A stretch of 64,000 nucleotides of DNA from Desulfosudis oleivorans (GTDB taxonomy: Bacteria > Desulfobacterota > Desulfobacteria > Desulfobacterales > SURF-7), in the NCBI GenBank assembly GCA_020723305.1, contig DYJC01000008.1, forward strand, positions 124,001-188,000. The letters are read 5' to 3'. The notes under the pieces were generated by a model. The model was not told where the DNA came from, did not search any database, and worked only from the letters and a program-made list of their open reading frames with translations. Shown here piece after piece: positions 46,783-54,791 of this stretch. The number at the start of each line of letters is the position of its first letter. Within the stretch, counting starts at the first letter, position 1. Position numbers and translations under genes: made by a program.

Positions 46783-47695
46783 TTACAGCAACGCATTCGG
46801 CAGATAGCACACGCCGCTTTCCGGACGATCCAGGCGTTTGGTGACATAGCAGCCGGGCGCATCTTCCAGGTTCTTGAATTTTTTGCCGGTCAGTTTTCGG
46901 GCAGCAACTTTTTTTCCTGCATATGCCTTGCTCCATCTGATCCAGTCCAGCCACCAGGAGGTTTCGTGAAACTCCGCATGATTGAGCCACTCTTCCGCAG
47001 ATTCCGGCAGATCTTCATTGGTCCAGTGACCGTATTTGATTTTGAACGGAGGGTTGACAATTCCGGCAACATGGCCCGAGGCTCCTAACACAAACCGCAC
47101 AGGGCCGCTGTGCAGCCTTATTCCTTTGTACGTGGACTGCCAGATCGCGATATGGTCTTCCCGGGTGGAAATAAAGTACACGGGATTGGTGATTCGGGAG
47201 AGGTCAATCGGGACTTTGTTCAATGAAATCCCGGAAGGTTCCCGCAGACGGTTGTGGAGATACATGTTGCGAAGGTAAAAACTGTGCATTCTGGCCGGCA
47301 GGTTGGTGGAGTCGGAATTCCAGAACAGCACATCAAACGGCACCGGGCTGGTTCCTTTCAGATAGTTATTGACCACATAAGACCACACCAGGTCATTGGC
47401 TCTCAGCATGTTGAAACTGTTGGACATGGCACAACCGTCCAGATAGCCATGCTCAACCATCTGTTTTTCCAATGCCTGGATCTGTTCCTCATCAATAAAA
47501 ACCCCCATATCGCCGGGATTGGAAAAATCCAGCAAAGATGCCATGTAGGTGTTGCTTGCGATCCGGTCTCCTTCCCCTTTTGCATGCAGGTAGGCTGCCG
47601 TGCATGCCAGAAGGGTTCCACCCATGCAGTAACCGATGGCATTCACCTTCTTCTGGCGTGTTACCCGTTCAATGGCATCGAGAGCCGCAATCGGC
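46783..47695 (-). pseudogene. phaC: 3' part of a second phaC (PHA synthase) gene
   Basis: Covers residues about 311-613 of the intact PhaC encoded at 61748-63589, including the Cys box GYCMGG and the downstream Asp/His region, then its own stop (...LPNALL). The first half is missing: at 47690-47697 the sequence switches to an aldehyde dehydrogenase gene. A start codon at the joint (MPIAALDAIERV) is accidental. 46932-47619 is identical to the intact gene, whereas the first 143 bp differ at 10 positions and the last 77 bp at about 11. So it derives from a diverged paralogue later converted in the middle. Confidence 0.88.
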
Positions 47696-47869
47696 ATTTA
47701 ATGCTTCCTCAATTTTACTCCGATATTTTTTTATCATCGACTTAAGTGCTTGAAGTTTTTCAACACGTGATTTGTATGAAGGATACATATCCTTCTCGAA
47801 TGCTTTTTTCTGTTCTTGGAACAAGCTTTTAAGTTCTATAATATTATCATTTTCAATTTCTAACTTCAT
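47693..47869 (-). pseudogene. 5' fragment of a coniferyl-aldehyde-dehydrogenase-like gene
   Basis: About 55 codons from ATG 47869 (MKLEIENDNIIELKSLFQEQ...). 'LKSLFQEQKKAFEKDMYPSY' and 'SRVEKLQALKSMIKKYRSKIEEALNAD' match the N-terminus of coniferyl aldehyde dehydrogenases, where the family continues 'FG.RS'. Here it breaks off after NAD and runs into phaC sequence in another frame. The joint shares only a few bases (CCGATTG). NAD-dependent aldehyde oxidation would have been the role; the fragment has no active-site Cys or Glu. Confidence 0.78.
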
Positions 47870-48066
47870 GTTTTTCAATCTCACTTATTCCAAACCCGTA
47901 CATGAGTTTTCTTCCCACGGATTCTGTGGGTGCGAAGCGTCTGACAAAATCAATTTCTTCATCTGTGGGAGGTGTCGTCTGGCTGATGCCATGAGCGACG
48001 TTAATGCCCCAGGGAATGTCCTTTTTGATCATATCAATTCCCCCAAGGGAGAATCCGAAGGTATTG
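47853..48066 (-). pseudogene. 3' fragment of an unidentified gene
   Basis: About 70 codons in frame (…FGFSLGGIDMIKKDIPWGIN, VAHGISQTTPPTDEEIDFVR, RFAPTESVGRKLMYGFGISE…) ending with a TGA that overlaps the aldehyde dehydrogenase start by 17 bp. The overlap shows that these two were neighbours in an operon before being cut. The other end touches the porin stop codon at 48067. I do not recognise the family. A few upstream bases are in open frame, but no start exists. Confidence 0.55.
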
Positions 48067-49578
48067 TCAGAACGTCACCTTACAGAACAGACCATAGGAC
48101 TCCATGTCGGTCCATTCGAACTGTGGAGTGAGTTGTTCCTCCACTGCACTTGCAGCACCTTGCAAGATTTGATCGGCCGCTGTAGCTGCTGCCACATCGG
48201 AATAACCATAGCCTATCAGCATAGCCGTAAGACGCTGATCCGTCAGAGAACCGTCCAACTGCCGGAACGAAGACCCTGTATCGATCTTCTGGGAATCCAT
48301 GCGGTAGTAGAAGAGTCCAAGCTGGACATTTTCGATAACATCAAATTTGTATTCCAGGTGAAGATCATGGTCGACACCGGCTACACCGGCTACGGCCTCG
48401 CTTTTTCCGGTCTCCGGGGCGGTAGCCAGGGCGCCGAGAGCAGGTATGTTGCTCTGGTTCCACCATCCTGCGGTCAAGTCGGCACCCAGGACACCGGCCT
48501 GGTCAATCACCGCATTGCCGGCTGCGGAGGTAAGCTGTCCAAAGGCGTTGAAATCTTTGGTTTCGGTTTTGGTGTAGAGAACGGAAAACTCGCCCGGAAT
48601 ATCAAAGAAACGAGTAAACACTTTGAGTCCAGCCTGGTAGTTGTCCAATTCGATGTCCCGTTCCGCAAAGTTGGAGGAGCTGACTGCGCAGGACTCACCG
48701 TAGATGCCCTGATACCCGATACCGGGCATAAGGGAGATGGATCCCAGGTCAATGGTGTAAGTCAGCATGGTGTTGAACACCCGGTGGGAAGATTCGGACT
48801 CATAGGCATACAACTCATTGCCGGCCGGTGTTGTTTCCACAAGGGATACATCTTCGCTTCCCGTTCCCCGAACACATTGCACGGCCCCGTTCCAGCCTAT
48901 GCCCCATTTTTTGGCTTCCCCCCAGATTATGAAATTGTGGGCGCTGTCCGACTCCATGAGCGCGGCAATCTGCGATCCGTCTTCCACGCCGTTCAGATAG
49001 GAAATACCGAAGCCGGTCTCTTTGGAAACATGGAAATCCAGACTGATGCCGGGAGAGTGGACAATAGCGGCCGCAGTATACAGAATAAAGTCTTCTTCAA
49101 TATCACCCATGAAATAATTAAAATAGGCGGCATTGGCGGTTGCCATTACGGGGACAACACCCAGGGCGATACCGAACGGTCGCCCGCCCTGCATTTCAAA
49201 CGGCCGATACATGGCTAGAACGGCGCTGAAGTCTTCACCGACCGTAATGGTGCTGCTGTTATCATTGTCCGCATCGCCATGGTCGGGGTCGTTGACATCC
49301 AAGGCGAGCTGCGCCAGCCCGAACCATTGATCCTCCGGTTTGCCGTACGTGAAAGTCAATACGGTCTTGGCACGGAAATGCTGATTTTCCCGGTAGTTGG
49401 CGCCCTCACGGACTTCGTAGATCTCGTCCAGGGGCGTCTGATAGCTGTCTTCCATTTTGGCATACGTGTAAATCCAACCGGATATGAATAACTTGTCCAT
49501 ATCCATCGCCAGAGCAGATGTCGCGATCAATACCAGAGATGTAACAAAAATGCTAACTATCGTGGTGTATCGGTTCAC
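48067..49578 (-). CDS. Outer membrane porin-like beta-barrel
   Basis: A 503-residue protein with a signal peptide (IFVTSLVLIATSALA, cleavage before MDMD). The mature part consists of alternating amphipathic strands with aromatic ends and ends in the C-terminal aromatic signature KVTF, so it is a barrel of the outer membrane. Acidic loops (DVNDPDHGDADN) suggest calcium or substrate sites. The start is a GTG with AGGAG 7 nt upstream. It lies downstream of the AOR cluster in the same direction after 305 bp, so it may import the cluster's substrate; that is inferred from position. The C-terminus is complete. Confidence 0.8.
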   Translation of the reverse strand: MNRYTTIVSIFVTSLVLIATSALAMDMDKLFISGWIYTYAKMEDSYQTPLDEIYEVREGANYRENQHFRAKTVLTFTYGKPEDQWFGLAQLALDVNDPDHGDADNDNSSTITVGEDFSAVLAMYRPFEMQGGRPFGIALGVVPVMATANAAYFNYFMGDIEEDFILYTAAAIVHSPGISLDFHVSKETGFGISYLNGVEDGSQIAALMESDSAHNFIIWGEAKKWGIGWNGAVQCVRGTGSEDVSLVETTPAGNELYAYESESSHRVFNTMLTYTIDLGSISLMPGIGYQGIYGESCAVSSSNFAERDIELDNYQAGLKVFTRFFDIPGEFSVLYTKTETKDFNAFGQLTSAAGNAVIDQAGVLGADLTAGWWNQSNIPALGALATAPETGKSEAVAGVAGVDHDLHLEYKFDVIENVQLGLFYYRMDSQKIDTGSSFRQLDGSLTDQRLTAMLIGYGYSDVAAATAADQILQGAASAVEEQLTPQFEWTDMESYGLFCKVTF

Positions 49579-49883
49579 AGTTTTTCTCCTTTGATAATGG
49601 TTTCCCTCTTTACCATTCCGTAAAAAGGTTTTGTATTCCAGGAATTCATTACAGTGAAATTACGGTAACGGGATTCAGTCCCTCGTCGGCAGCCCTCCTT
49701 TCTGTTTTTGGTTTTGGGTTGTTTTTCATGTATTCTATTACGTTTGCTGTATTTTCAATCCTTTTCAAGGAATTCATCCGAATCCTGAAAGACTGGAGGC
49801 CGGTTTTCAAAATTCTTTAAAGCTATTAAGGCAGACATATATAATTCTCCTTGTGAAATTATTATTTGATTTTTCACTCTCAC
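49579..49883. other. Intergenic region between the MoaD-like gene and the porin gene
   Basis: 305 bp without coding features. No -24/-12 element or clear -35/-10 was found for the porin gene; the AAAGGAG ribosome site at about 49588 is the only firm signal. Confidence 0.4.
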
Positions 49884-50195
49884 TTACCCTCCTGTGACAA
49901 AGGAAAAAATGAGTATGCTATCACCATCAACCAGGCTTGTTTTAGAAAAATTCTTGGTCGGAATGACTTCACCGTTACATTGTACAACATACTTTTTTAA
50001 ATTACGAAGTTCCTTATAGAGATCAGGAGAGACAAGTCCGGTCTTGCGTGAAACACGCAGTAAATCTGATGGAGAACAACCTTGATCTATGGTGACCTTG
50101 TCCAGAATGTTTATATATTCTCCACAAAAAAACCCGATGATTTTCAGCTCGACCGAAATTCGAGGTTGTGATGTTTTGGATAAAAAACGCATCAT
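49884..50195 (-). CDS. MoaD/ThiS-like sulfur-carrier protein
   Basis: A 103-residue beta-grasp protein ending in the Gly-Gly tail (DGDSILIFSFVTGG) required for thiocarboxylate formation in MoaD/ThiS proteins. The N-terminal extension with a CGEY turn is atypical. It overlaps the aldehyde:ferredoxin oxidoreductase stop by 4 bp, a placement often seen in AOR operons. It probably serves tungstopterin cofactor sulfur insertion or a similar step. Position-based inference; MoaD activity is not proven. Confidence 0.82.
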   Translation of the reverse strand: MMRFLSKTSQPRISVELKIIGFFCGEYINILDKVTIDQGCSPSDLLRVSRKTGLVSPDLYKELRNLKKYVVQCNGEVIPTKNFSKTSLVDGDSILIFSFVTGG

Positions 50196-52177
50196 TTGTA
50201 TATCTCATTAGCAATATAATCGAGGCCAAGATCATTGAGTTTCACTTTGGTTGGAGCTCCGGTATTAACATCCCAATCCATGCTGCTTAAAAAGTCGTCC
50301 TGGAGAGATTTAATATCGAGTTTGATTCCTCTCATGGGTCCGGCTTCCAAGGGCGGATTCCCGCACGCTCGATCTGGCAGAGAAAAATCATGTCGGGGCA
50401 CTATTCCATGTTTTACATTGAACGATTGGCGGATGTTCTGAATGCGTTCGCCGATTTTCAAATATTCTTCCGGTGAAAGAGACCATCCTGTCGCGGCGTT
50501 AGTATACGCGGGAACGTCTAATTTTCCCCCCATTTGCACGCCAAAAAGACATACGCCGGCTCCATTGATGAACTGCATGTATTTACTTGCCGTGGACAGC
50601 AGCATGTTTTTGTCTTTTGTGTTCTTATATTTGCTCTTCACTGTTGAGAGTCCCGCTGTCTTTGGAAGTTTTTTGAATATCCGATGGAGGGCGAACATTT
50701 CAGTCCATTGGTAGCCGTGGTTTGTATGCCTGCCTGGCGTTGGTTCCAGCGAGTATGATACGGCAAAGCCCGGATCATATCGTGAATCATGCATGGGAAG
50801 TTCCTGTCCCCCCGCATGAATCGCAAAATGCTCACTTCCTTTACCGATGCGTTCCGCTGCCTTCCGGGTTCCGTCCGCCAGAATATCGCCAATTCCCTCG
50901 CGACGGGACATCTTATCGAGAAGTGCAAGTGCCGCCTCGGAGTTTCCCCAGGAAAGATCCAGTCCTCCAGTATCTTCTTTGGTAAGGATTCCTTGTTCAT
51001 AGCACTCCATAGCAAAAGCGATCGTAGCGCCTGCCGAAATCGTATCAAAGCCTGCTCTGTTGCAGAATTCGTTTAAGCGATATATGGAATTCATATCATT
51101 GTTTAGCTGAAGCGCCCCAAAAGCGCAGCAGGTCTCGTATTCGGGCTTGTGTGTTTCTTTAAGATTAGCTTCATCCACACGAAGGATGCTCCCGCATCCA
51201 AGCGGACAGTTATAACAATGATATTTTTTTATCTCATGATCGATTATTCTCTGCGGATTCAGGTTATTGGCATGTGAACTGATCGGGAAGTCCCGGAATC
51301 CGGCCCCCCTCCAGTTTTTAATGGGAGAATCACCATTCTCTGACGAAAGTACGTTTGAAGATATTGTACCGAATCGACTCATAGCCATTTTAACGAGGTC
51401 GCCGCTCTGTGCCATGGCAATCGGCGACACTCGCATAAACCTTCCAATGAAACTCAACCCGCCAGAAGATATTATATTGGGGCCTTTTTTAAGCCATTTT
51501 TTAAAACTTGCGTTTAGTGCCTTAACTTTATCCAGATTATCAACAACGACCTTTGCCTTGCCCGCGAGGGCTACCGCCTTTAGATTCTTTGATCCCATAA
51601 CGGCTCCAAGACCGGAACGAGCTGCATATCTGCCATGGTCATTTGATATCCCGGTTATGAGCGATTTTTTTTCGGCTGCCGGTCCGATGACGGCGACACG
51701 GACCCGAGGGGCCGCATGTTCGGCAGTAATTAACTTTTCTGCTTCTATTGCGTCAGTCCCCCAGAGGTGGGATGCATCCTTAATTTCAACCTTGCCATCG
51801 ATGATGCAAAGGTAAACCGGTTTGGGTGATATACCTCGGATAAAAATTCCGTCGTAACCGCAGCGTTTGATTGCCGGCGAAAAGGTGCCACCGCAATTGG
51901 CATCTCCCCATCCACCGGTGAGCGGGGATTTGCCTGCAACCATCCATCTCCCGCTAAACCAGGTACCGGTTCCGGTAAGCAATCCAGACATGAATGCTAA
52001 CACATTATCCGGTCCCAGAGGGTCGGCATCCCTGGGAATGCGTTGGTAAAGAAGCAATGCGGCGAGGCCGATCCCGGAGGTTACGTTGCGGTACACCTCG
52101 TCTGGAATAATTTCTTCGTCGATTGAACCACTAGATAAATCAACGTTCAGTATTTTCCCCATGTATGCTTTGCCCAT
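50192..52177 (-). CDS. Tungsten-containing aldehyde:ferredoxin oxidoreductase
   Basis: A 661-residue AOR-family enzyme. It opens with GKILNVDLSSGSIDEEIIPDEVYRNVTSGIGLAALLLY and has the pterin-binding segment TGTGTWFSGRWMVAGKSPLTGGWGDANCGG. The [4Fe-4S] ligands are in YHCYNCPLGCG plus a later cysteine (FNVKHG..PDRACG region). It oxidises aldehydes to acids with ferredoxin as acceptor, using a bis-tungstopterin. It follows the amidohydrolase by 39 bp and leads into the MoaD-like gene, so it belongs to the GRE operon. The substrate specificity cannot be read from the sequence. Confidence 0.9.
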   Translation of the reverse strand: MGKAYMGKILNVDLSSGSIDEEIIPDEVYRNVTSGIGLAALLLYQRIPRDADPLGPDNVLAFMSGLLTGTGTWFSGRWMVAGKSPLTGGWGDANCGGTFSPAIKRCGYDGIFIRGISPKPVYLCIIDGKVEIKDASHLWGTDAIEAEKLITAEHAAPRVRVAVIGPAAEKKSLITGISNDHGRYAARSGLGAVMGSKNLKAVALAGKAKVVVDNLDKVKALNASFKKWLKKGPNIISSGGLSFIGRFMRVSPIAMAQSGDLVKMAMSRFGTISSNVLSSENGDSPIKNWRGAGFRDFPISSHANNLNPQRIIDHEIKKYHCYNCPLGCGSILRVDEANLKETHKPEYETCCAFGALQLNNDMNSIYRLNEFCNRAGFDTISAGATIAFAMECYEQGILTKEDTGGLDLSWGNSEAALALLDKMSRREGIGDILADGTRKAAERIGKGSEHFAIHAGGQELPMHDSRYDPGFAVSYSLEPTPGRHTNHGYQWTEMFALHRIFKKLPKTAGLSTVKSKYKNTKDKNMLLSTASKYMQFINGAGVCLFGVQMGGKLDVPAYTNAATGWSLSPEEYLKIGERIQNIRQSFNVKHGIVPRHDFSLPDRACGNPPLEAGPMRGIKLDIKSLQDDFLSSMDWDVNTGAPTKVKLNDLGLDYIANEIYK

Positions 52178-52216
52178 AGTTTATCGTTCCTTGTATATTG
52201 TGTGTTATGTGAAACA

Positions 52217-53857
52217 TTACAGCAACACAGCGCCTCCCTTGACTAAAACTTCGGATTTTCCTTTTTTCAAGACCTGTATGCCGTTGACGAATACCGCTTC
52301 AATGCCGCTCGGCCGAATGTTGCCGCGTTCTCTGGTGTTGTTGTCCCCGATTTTTGAAGGGTCGAACACCACGATGTCTGCGGCTTTTTTTTCCTGAAGT
52401 ACGCCCCTGTCGCGTAACCGCATGCGTTCGGCTGCAGCACCGGTCATTTTGCAAACCGCCTCTTCAACTGAGATGCATTTTTCCTCCCTTGCAATCTGCA
52501 GAAAGCGTGGAAAGCACCCATATGCGGCCGAGTTCTGATGCTCTCCCGGTTCAACCCACGCATCGGTCATAAAAAGTGAGGCGCGGTGTTTCATCAGTTT
52601 CTTTATTATTTCAGACGTGCTGTATTTGTGAACAATCAAGGCGGCCCTGCCGCCGCTTTTTTTCGAAAAGTCGATAAAGTTATCAGTTTCGCTCATGCCC
52701 CGTTCGCGGGCGATGTCGTTTAGGAACATGCCGTTGAAGCGATCCAGGTGCTCGTTATTCGAGCGGATCACCTGCATGTCCTCGAAACCGATGCCCAATA
52801 TCGTCTTGAGTATTTTCAACTCGACCTTGAGGCGCATCAAAGCCTTCCAGCTACGGTAGTTCTTTTCGGTGTTCGAAATAAACCACGACGGCATAAAGCT
52901 ATTGATTAATGGTGCACCATGGCTATATGCAAAGGTATCGAATTTCACATCGATGCCGTCGTCTATTGCACGGTCTATCATTTCCAGGGCGTCGTCGCAG
53001 GAGGACCATGTCTTCGTGCCCACGAAAATAAGGTGCGATAACTGCAAGCGGACTCCTGTGCGCCGTGCCAGCCCGAGTATCTCCTTCAGCGCTATGAGAT
53101 TATGAGGCGTTCCGAACGGTATCACGGGATACGCTGCGGACACGGCTGAGAATGCACGCATATGCACTGCCAGCATCTTGTCGTGCTTTTCCACAAGCTT
53201 CGCAATATCCTCCAGTTCATCATCGGGCGCAAACTGCCCTGGCTCATATTGAAGGCCGAGAGAGACGCCCTTAGCTCCCTCATTCATCCCGGCTTCCATA
53301 AGTGACAGCATCAATTTTTTTTCGTCGGCTGAGAGAGGAGAAGTATCCAAACCCTTTATGGACGCGCGTACGCTGCCGTGGCCGACGAACATTGCCAGAT
53401 TGTGTGATATCCCCGCGCTCGAAAGCGATTGAAAGAACTCCTCCATCGATCGCCACGGAAGTCTATCGATCCCCCTGAAGCCTTCCTTGAAGAGGTTGTC
53501 GACCACAGCCTTTTCGTTCGAGGTGTTCATTTGTTTGTTGAGGGCCGCAGGTGAAAAACCGCAGTTGCCGCCCACTAAAGAAGTGATTCCCTGTTCAGTG
53601 AAAGGGCTAGTGAAACGCTCTCCGTTTTTCATTGCCACGAACCAGTCAAGATGGGAATGACAGTCAATGAATCCCGGCGCAATGACAAGCCCGCTGCAGT
53701 CGATCACGCGTCCTTTGTCGTTGGTTATTCCATAAATTACCTTTTCGATTGATGGTCCATTCAAGAGCACACTCCCCCGCGCTCCCTTGTTTCCGAGACC
53801 ATCGATAATGATTCCGTTCTTTAACAACGTATATTCACCTTTTTTCACCGATTTCAT
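52217..53857 (-). CDS. N-acyl-D-amino-acid deacylase-like amidohydrolase
   Basis: About 546 residues from ATG 53857, 2 bp after the activase stop; an ATG at 53869 gives four more residues. It is an amidohydrolase-superfamily protein with the metal site VIAPGFIDCHSHLDWF and the D-aminoacylase-type block EQGITSLVGGNCGFSPAAL. Later blocks are GASLGLQYEPGQFA-like and VEEAVCKMTGAAAERMRLRDRG. The family hydrolyses N-acyl-D-amino acids or related imides with zinc. Its position inside the GRE operon suggests it prepares or processes the pathway substrate; that is inferred. Confidence 0.82.
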   Translation of the reverse strand: MKSVKKGEYTLLKNGIIIDGLGNKGARGSVLLNGPSIEKVIYGITNDKGRVIDCSGLVIAPGFIDCHSHLDWFVAMKNGERFTSPFTEQGITSLVGGNCGFSPAALNKQMNTSNEKAVVDNLFKEGFRGIDRLPWRSMEEFFQSLSSAGISHNLAMFVGHGSVRASIKGLDTSPLSADEKKLMLSLMEAGMNEGAKGVSLGLQYEPGQFAPDDELEDIAKLVEKHDKMLAVHMRAFSAVSAAYPVIPFGTPHNLIALKEILGLARRTGVRLQLSHLIFVGTKTWSSCDDALEMIDRAIDDGIDVKFDTFAYSHGAPLINSFMPSWFISNTEKNYRSWKALMRLKVELKILKTILGIGFEDMQVIRSNNEHLDRFNGMFLNDIARERGMSETDNFIDFSKKSGGRAALIVHKYSTSEIIKKLMKHRASLFMTDAWVEPGEHQNSAAYGCFPRFLQIAREEKCISVEEAVCKMTGAAAERMRLRDRGVLQEKKAADIVVFDPSKIGDNNTRERGNIRPSGIEAVFVNGIQVLKKGKSEVLVKGGAVLL

Positions 53858-53859
53858 AA

Positions 53860-54786
53860 TTAATTCCATGTCTCATATGAGTCGTTCAAACACTCAAATA
53901 TGCATTGACATGCCTCCATGACTGCGGGCTGCAACCATTTTCGCAGAGGACTGTCTTCCATAAATCTATCGGAAATACCGAGGGAAAAGCATTTCTCATG
54001 CCAGGCGGGATTATTAGGCAGCAGCCGGATTTCTTTTACCTGATTGGACTTAAGGAAACGAGCGATTGCAGTGAGGTTTTCCTCCGTATCCGTAATGCCG
54101 GGAATGAGGGGCGATCGTGGTATTATCTCGAACCCGCCCTGGATGGAAAGCTTATGGAGCCTGATAAAATTTTCCAGGATGAGCGCGTTGTCGACGCCGC
54201 AGTAGCGCTCATGCTGCTCCGGGTCAAAGAGCTTGATGTCCATGTATATCATATCAGTATATGGAAGTATGGTTCTCTTGAATTCATCGAAGTTGAAATA
54301 ACCGCAAGTTTCAATAAGTGTATGAATACCGGCTTCTTTCAGAGTTTTGAGAAGCCCTGAAAGGAAATCCATATGAAGTGTCGGTTCTCCACCGGAAAAT
54401 GTTACTCCACCTCCTGATGAATCGAAAAAGGGTTTATCTTTAAGTACCTTTTCGATTATTTCCTCTTGCGTCATTTTCTGGCCAATTCGACTGAGGGCGC
54501 CCGTCGGGCAGTCTGCTGCACATGAGAAACAGAGGGTGCATTTTTTCCTATCGACAAAAAATACATTATCGCGGGAAAGAGCGCCTACTTGGCATTTCTC
54601 TATGCAGCTGCCGCAACCAATGCATTTTTGAAGATCAAAAGATAATTCTGCAAGTGGATGCCTGCTTTCCGGATTATGGCACCATACGCAGGAGAGCGGA
54701 CAACCTTTGAAGAAGATGACGGACCGGATGCCCGGTCCGTCATCCAGCGAATTACCTTTGATGTCTATTATAAGGGGAGATCTCAT
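53860..54786 (-). CDS. Glycyl radical enzyme activating enzyme (radical SAM)
   Basis: A 308-residue activase. The radical SAM motif is CPLSCVWC (CX3CX2C). Between it and the GGE block (VTFSGGEPTLHMDF) is the ferredoxin-like insert with two [4Fe-4S] motifs (CIGCGSCIEKC and CTLCFSCAADC), typical of activases for glycerol dehydratase-type and benzylsuccinate synthase-type enzymes and unlike short PflA. It generates the glycyl radical on the upstream-encoded GRE. It is 5 bp after the GRE stop, hence co-translated. Confidence 0.95.
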   Translation of the reverse strand: MRSPLIIDIKGNSLDDGPGIRSVIFFKGCPLSCVWCHNPESRHPLAELSFDLQKCIGCGSCIEKCQVGALSRDNVFFVDRKKCTLCFSCAADCPTGALSRIGQKMTQEEIIEKVLKDKPFFDSSGGGVTFSGGEPTLHMDFLSGLLKTLKEAGIHTLIETCGYFNFDEFKRTILPYTDMIYMDIKLFDPEQHERYCGVDNALILENFIRLHKLSIQGGFEIIPRSPLIPGITDTEENLTAIARFLKSNQVKEIRLLPNNPAWHEKCFSLGISDRFMEDSPLRKWLQPAVMEACQCIFECLNDSYETWN

Positions 54787-54791
54787 GAAAC

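Noticed and set aside
46783-47697. Second functional phaC gene
   Set aside because: The frame starts in the middle of the catalytic domain at an accidental ATG created at the aldehyde dehydrogenase joint; the N-terminal half is missing.
48004-49218. Long plus-strand open frame (404 codons) across the porin gene
   Set aside because: It is antisense to a gene with signal peptide, barrel pattern and C-terminal Phe; its own translation has no domain, start signal or coding character.
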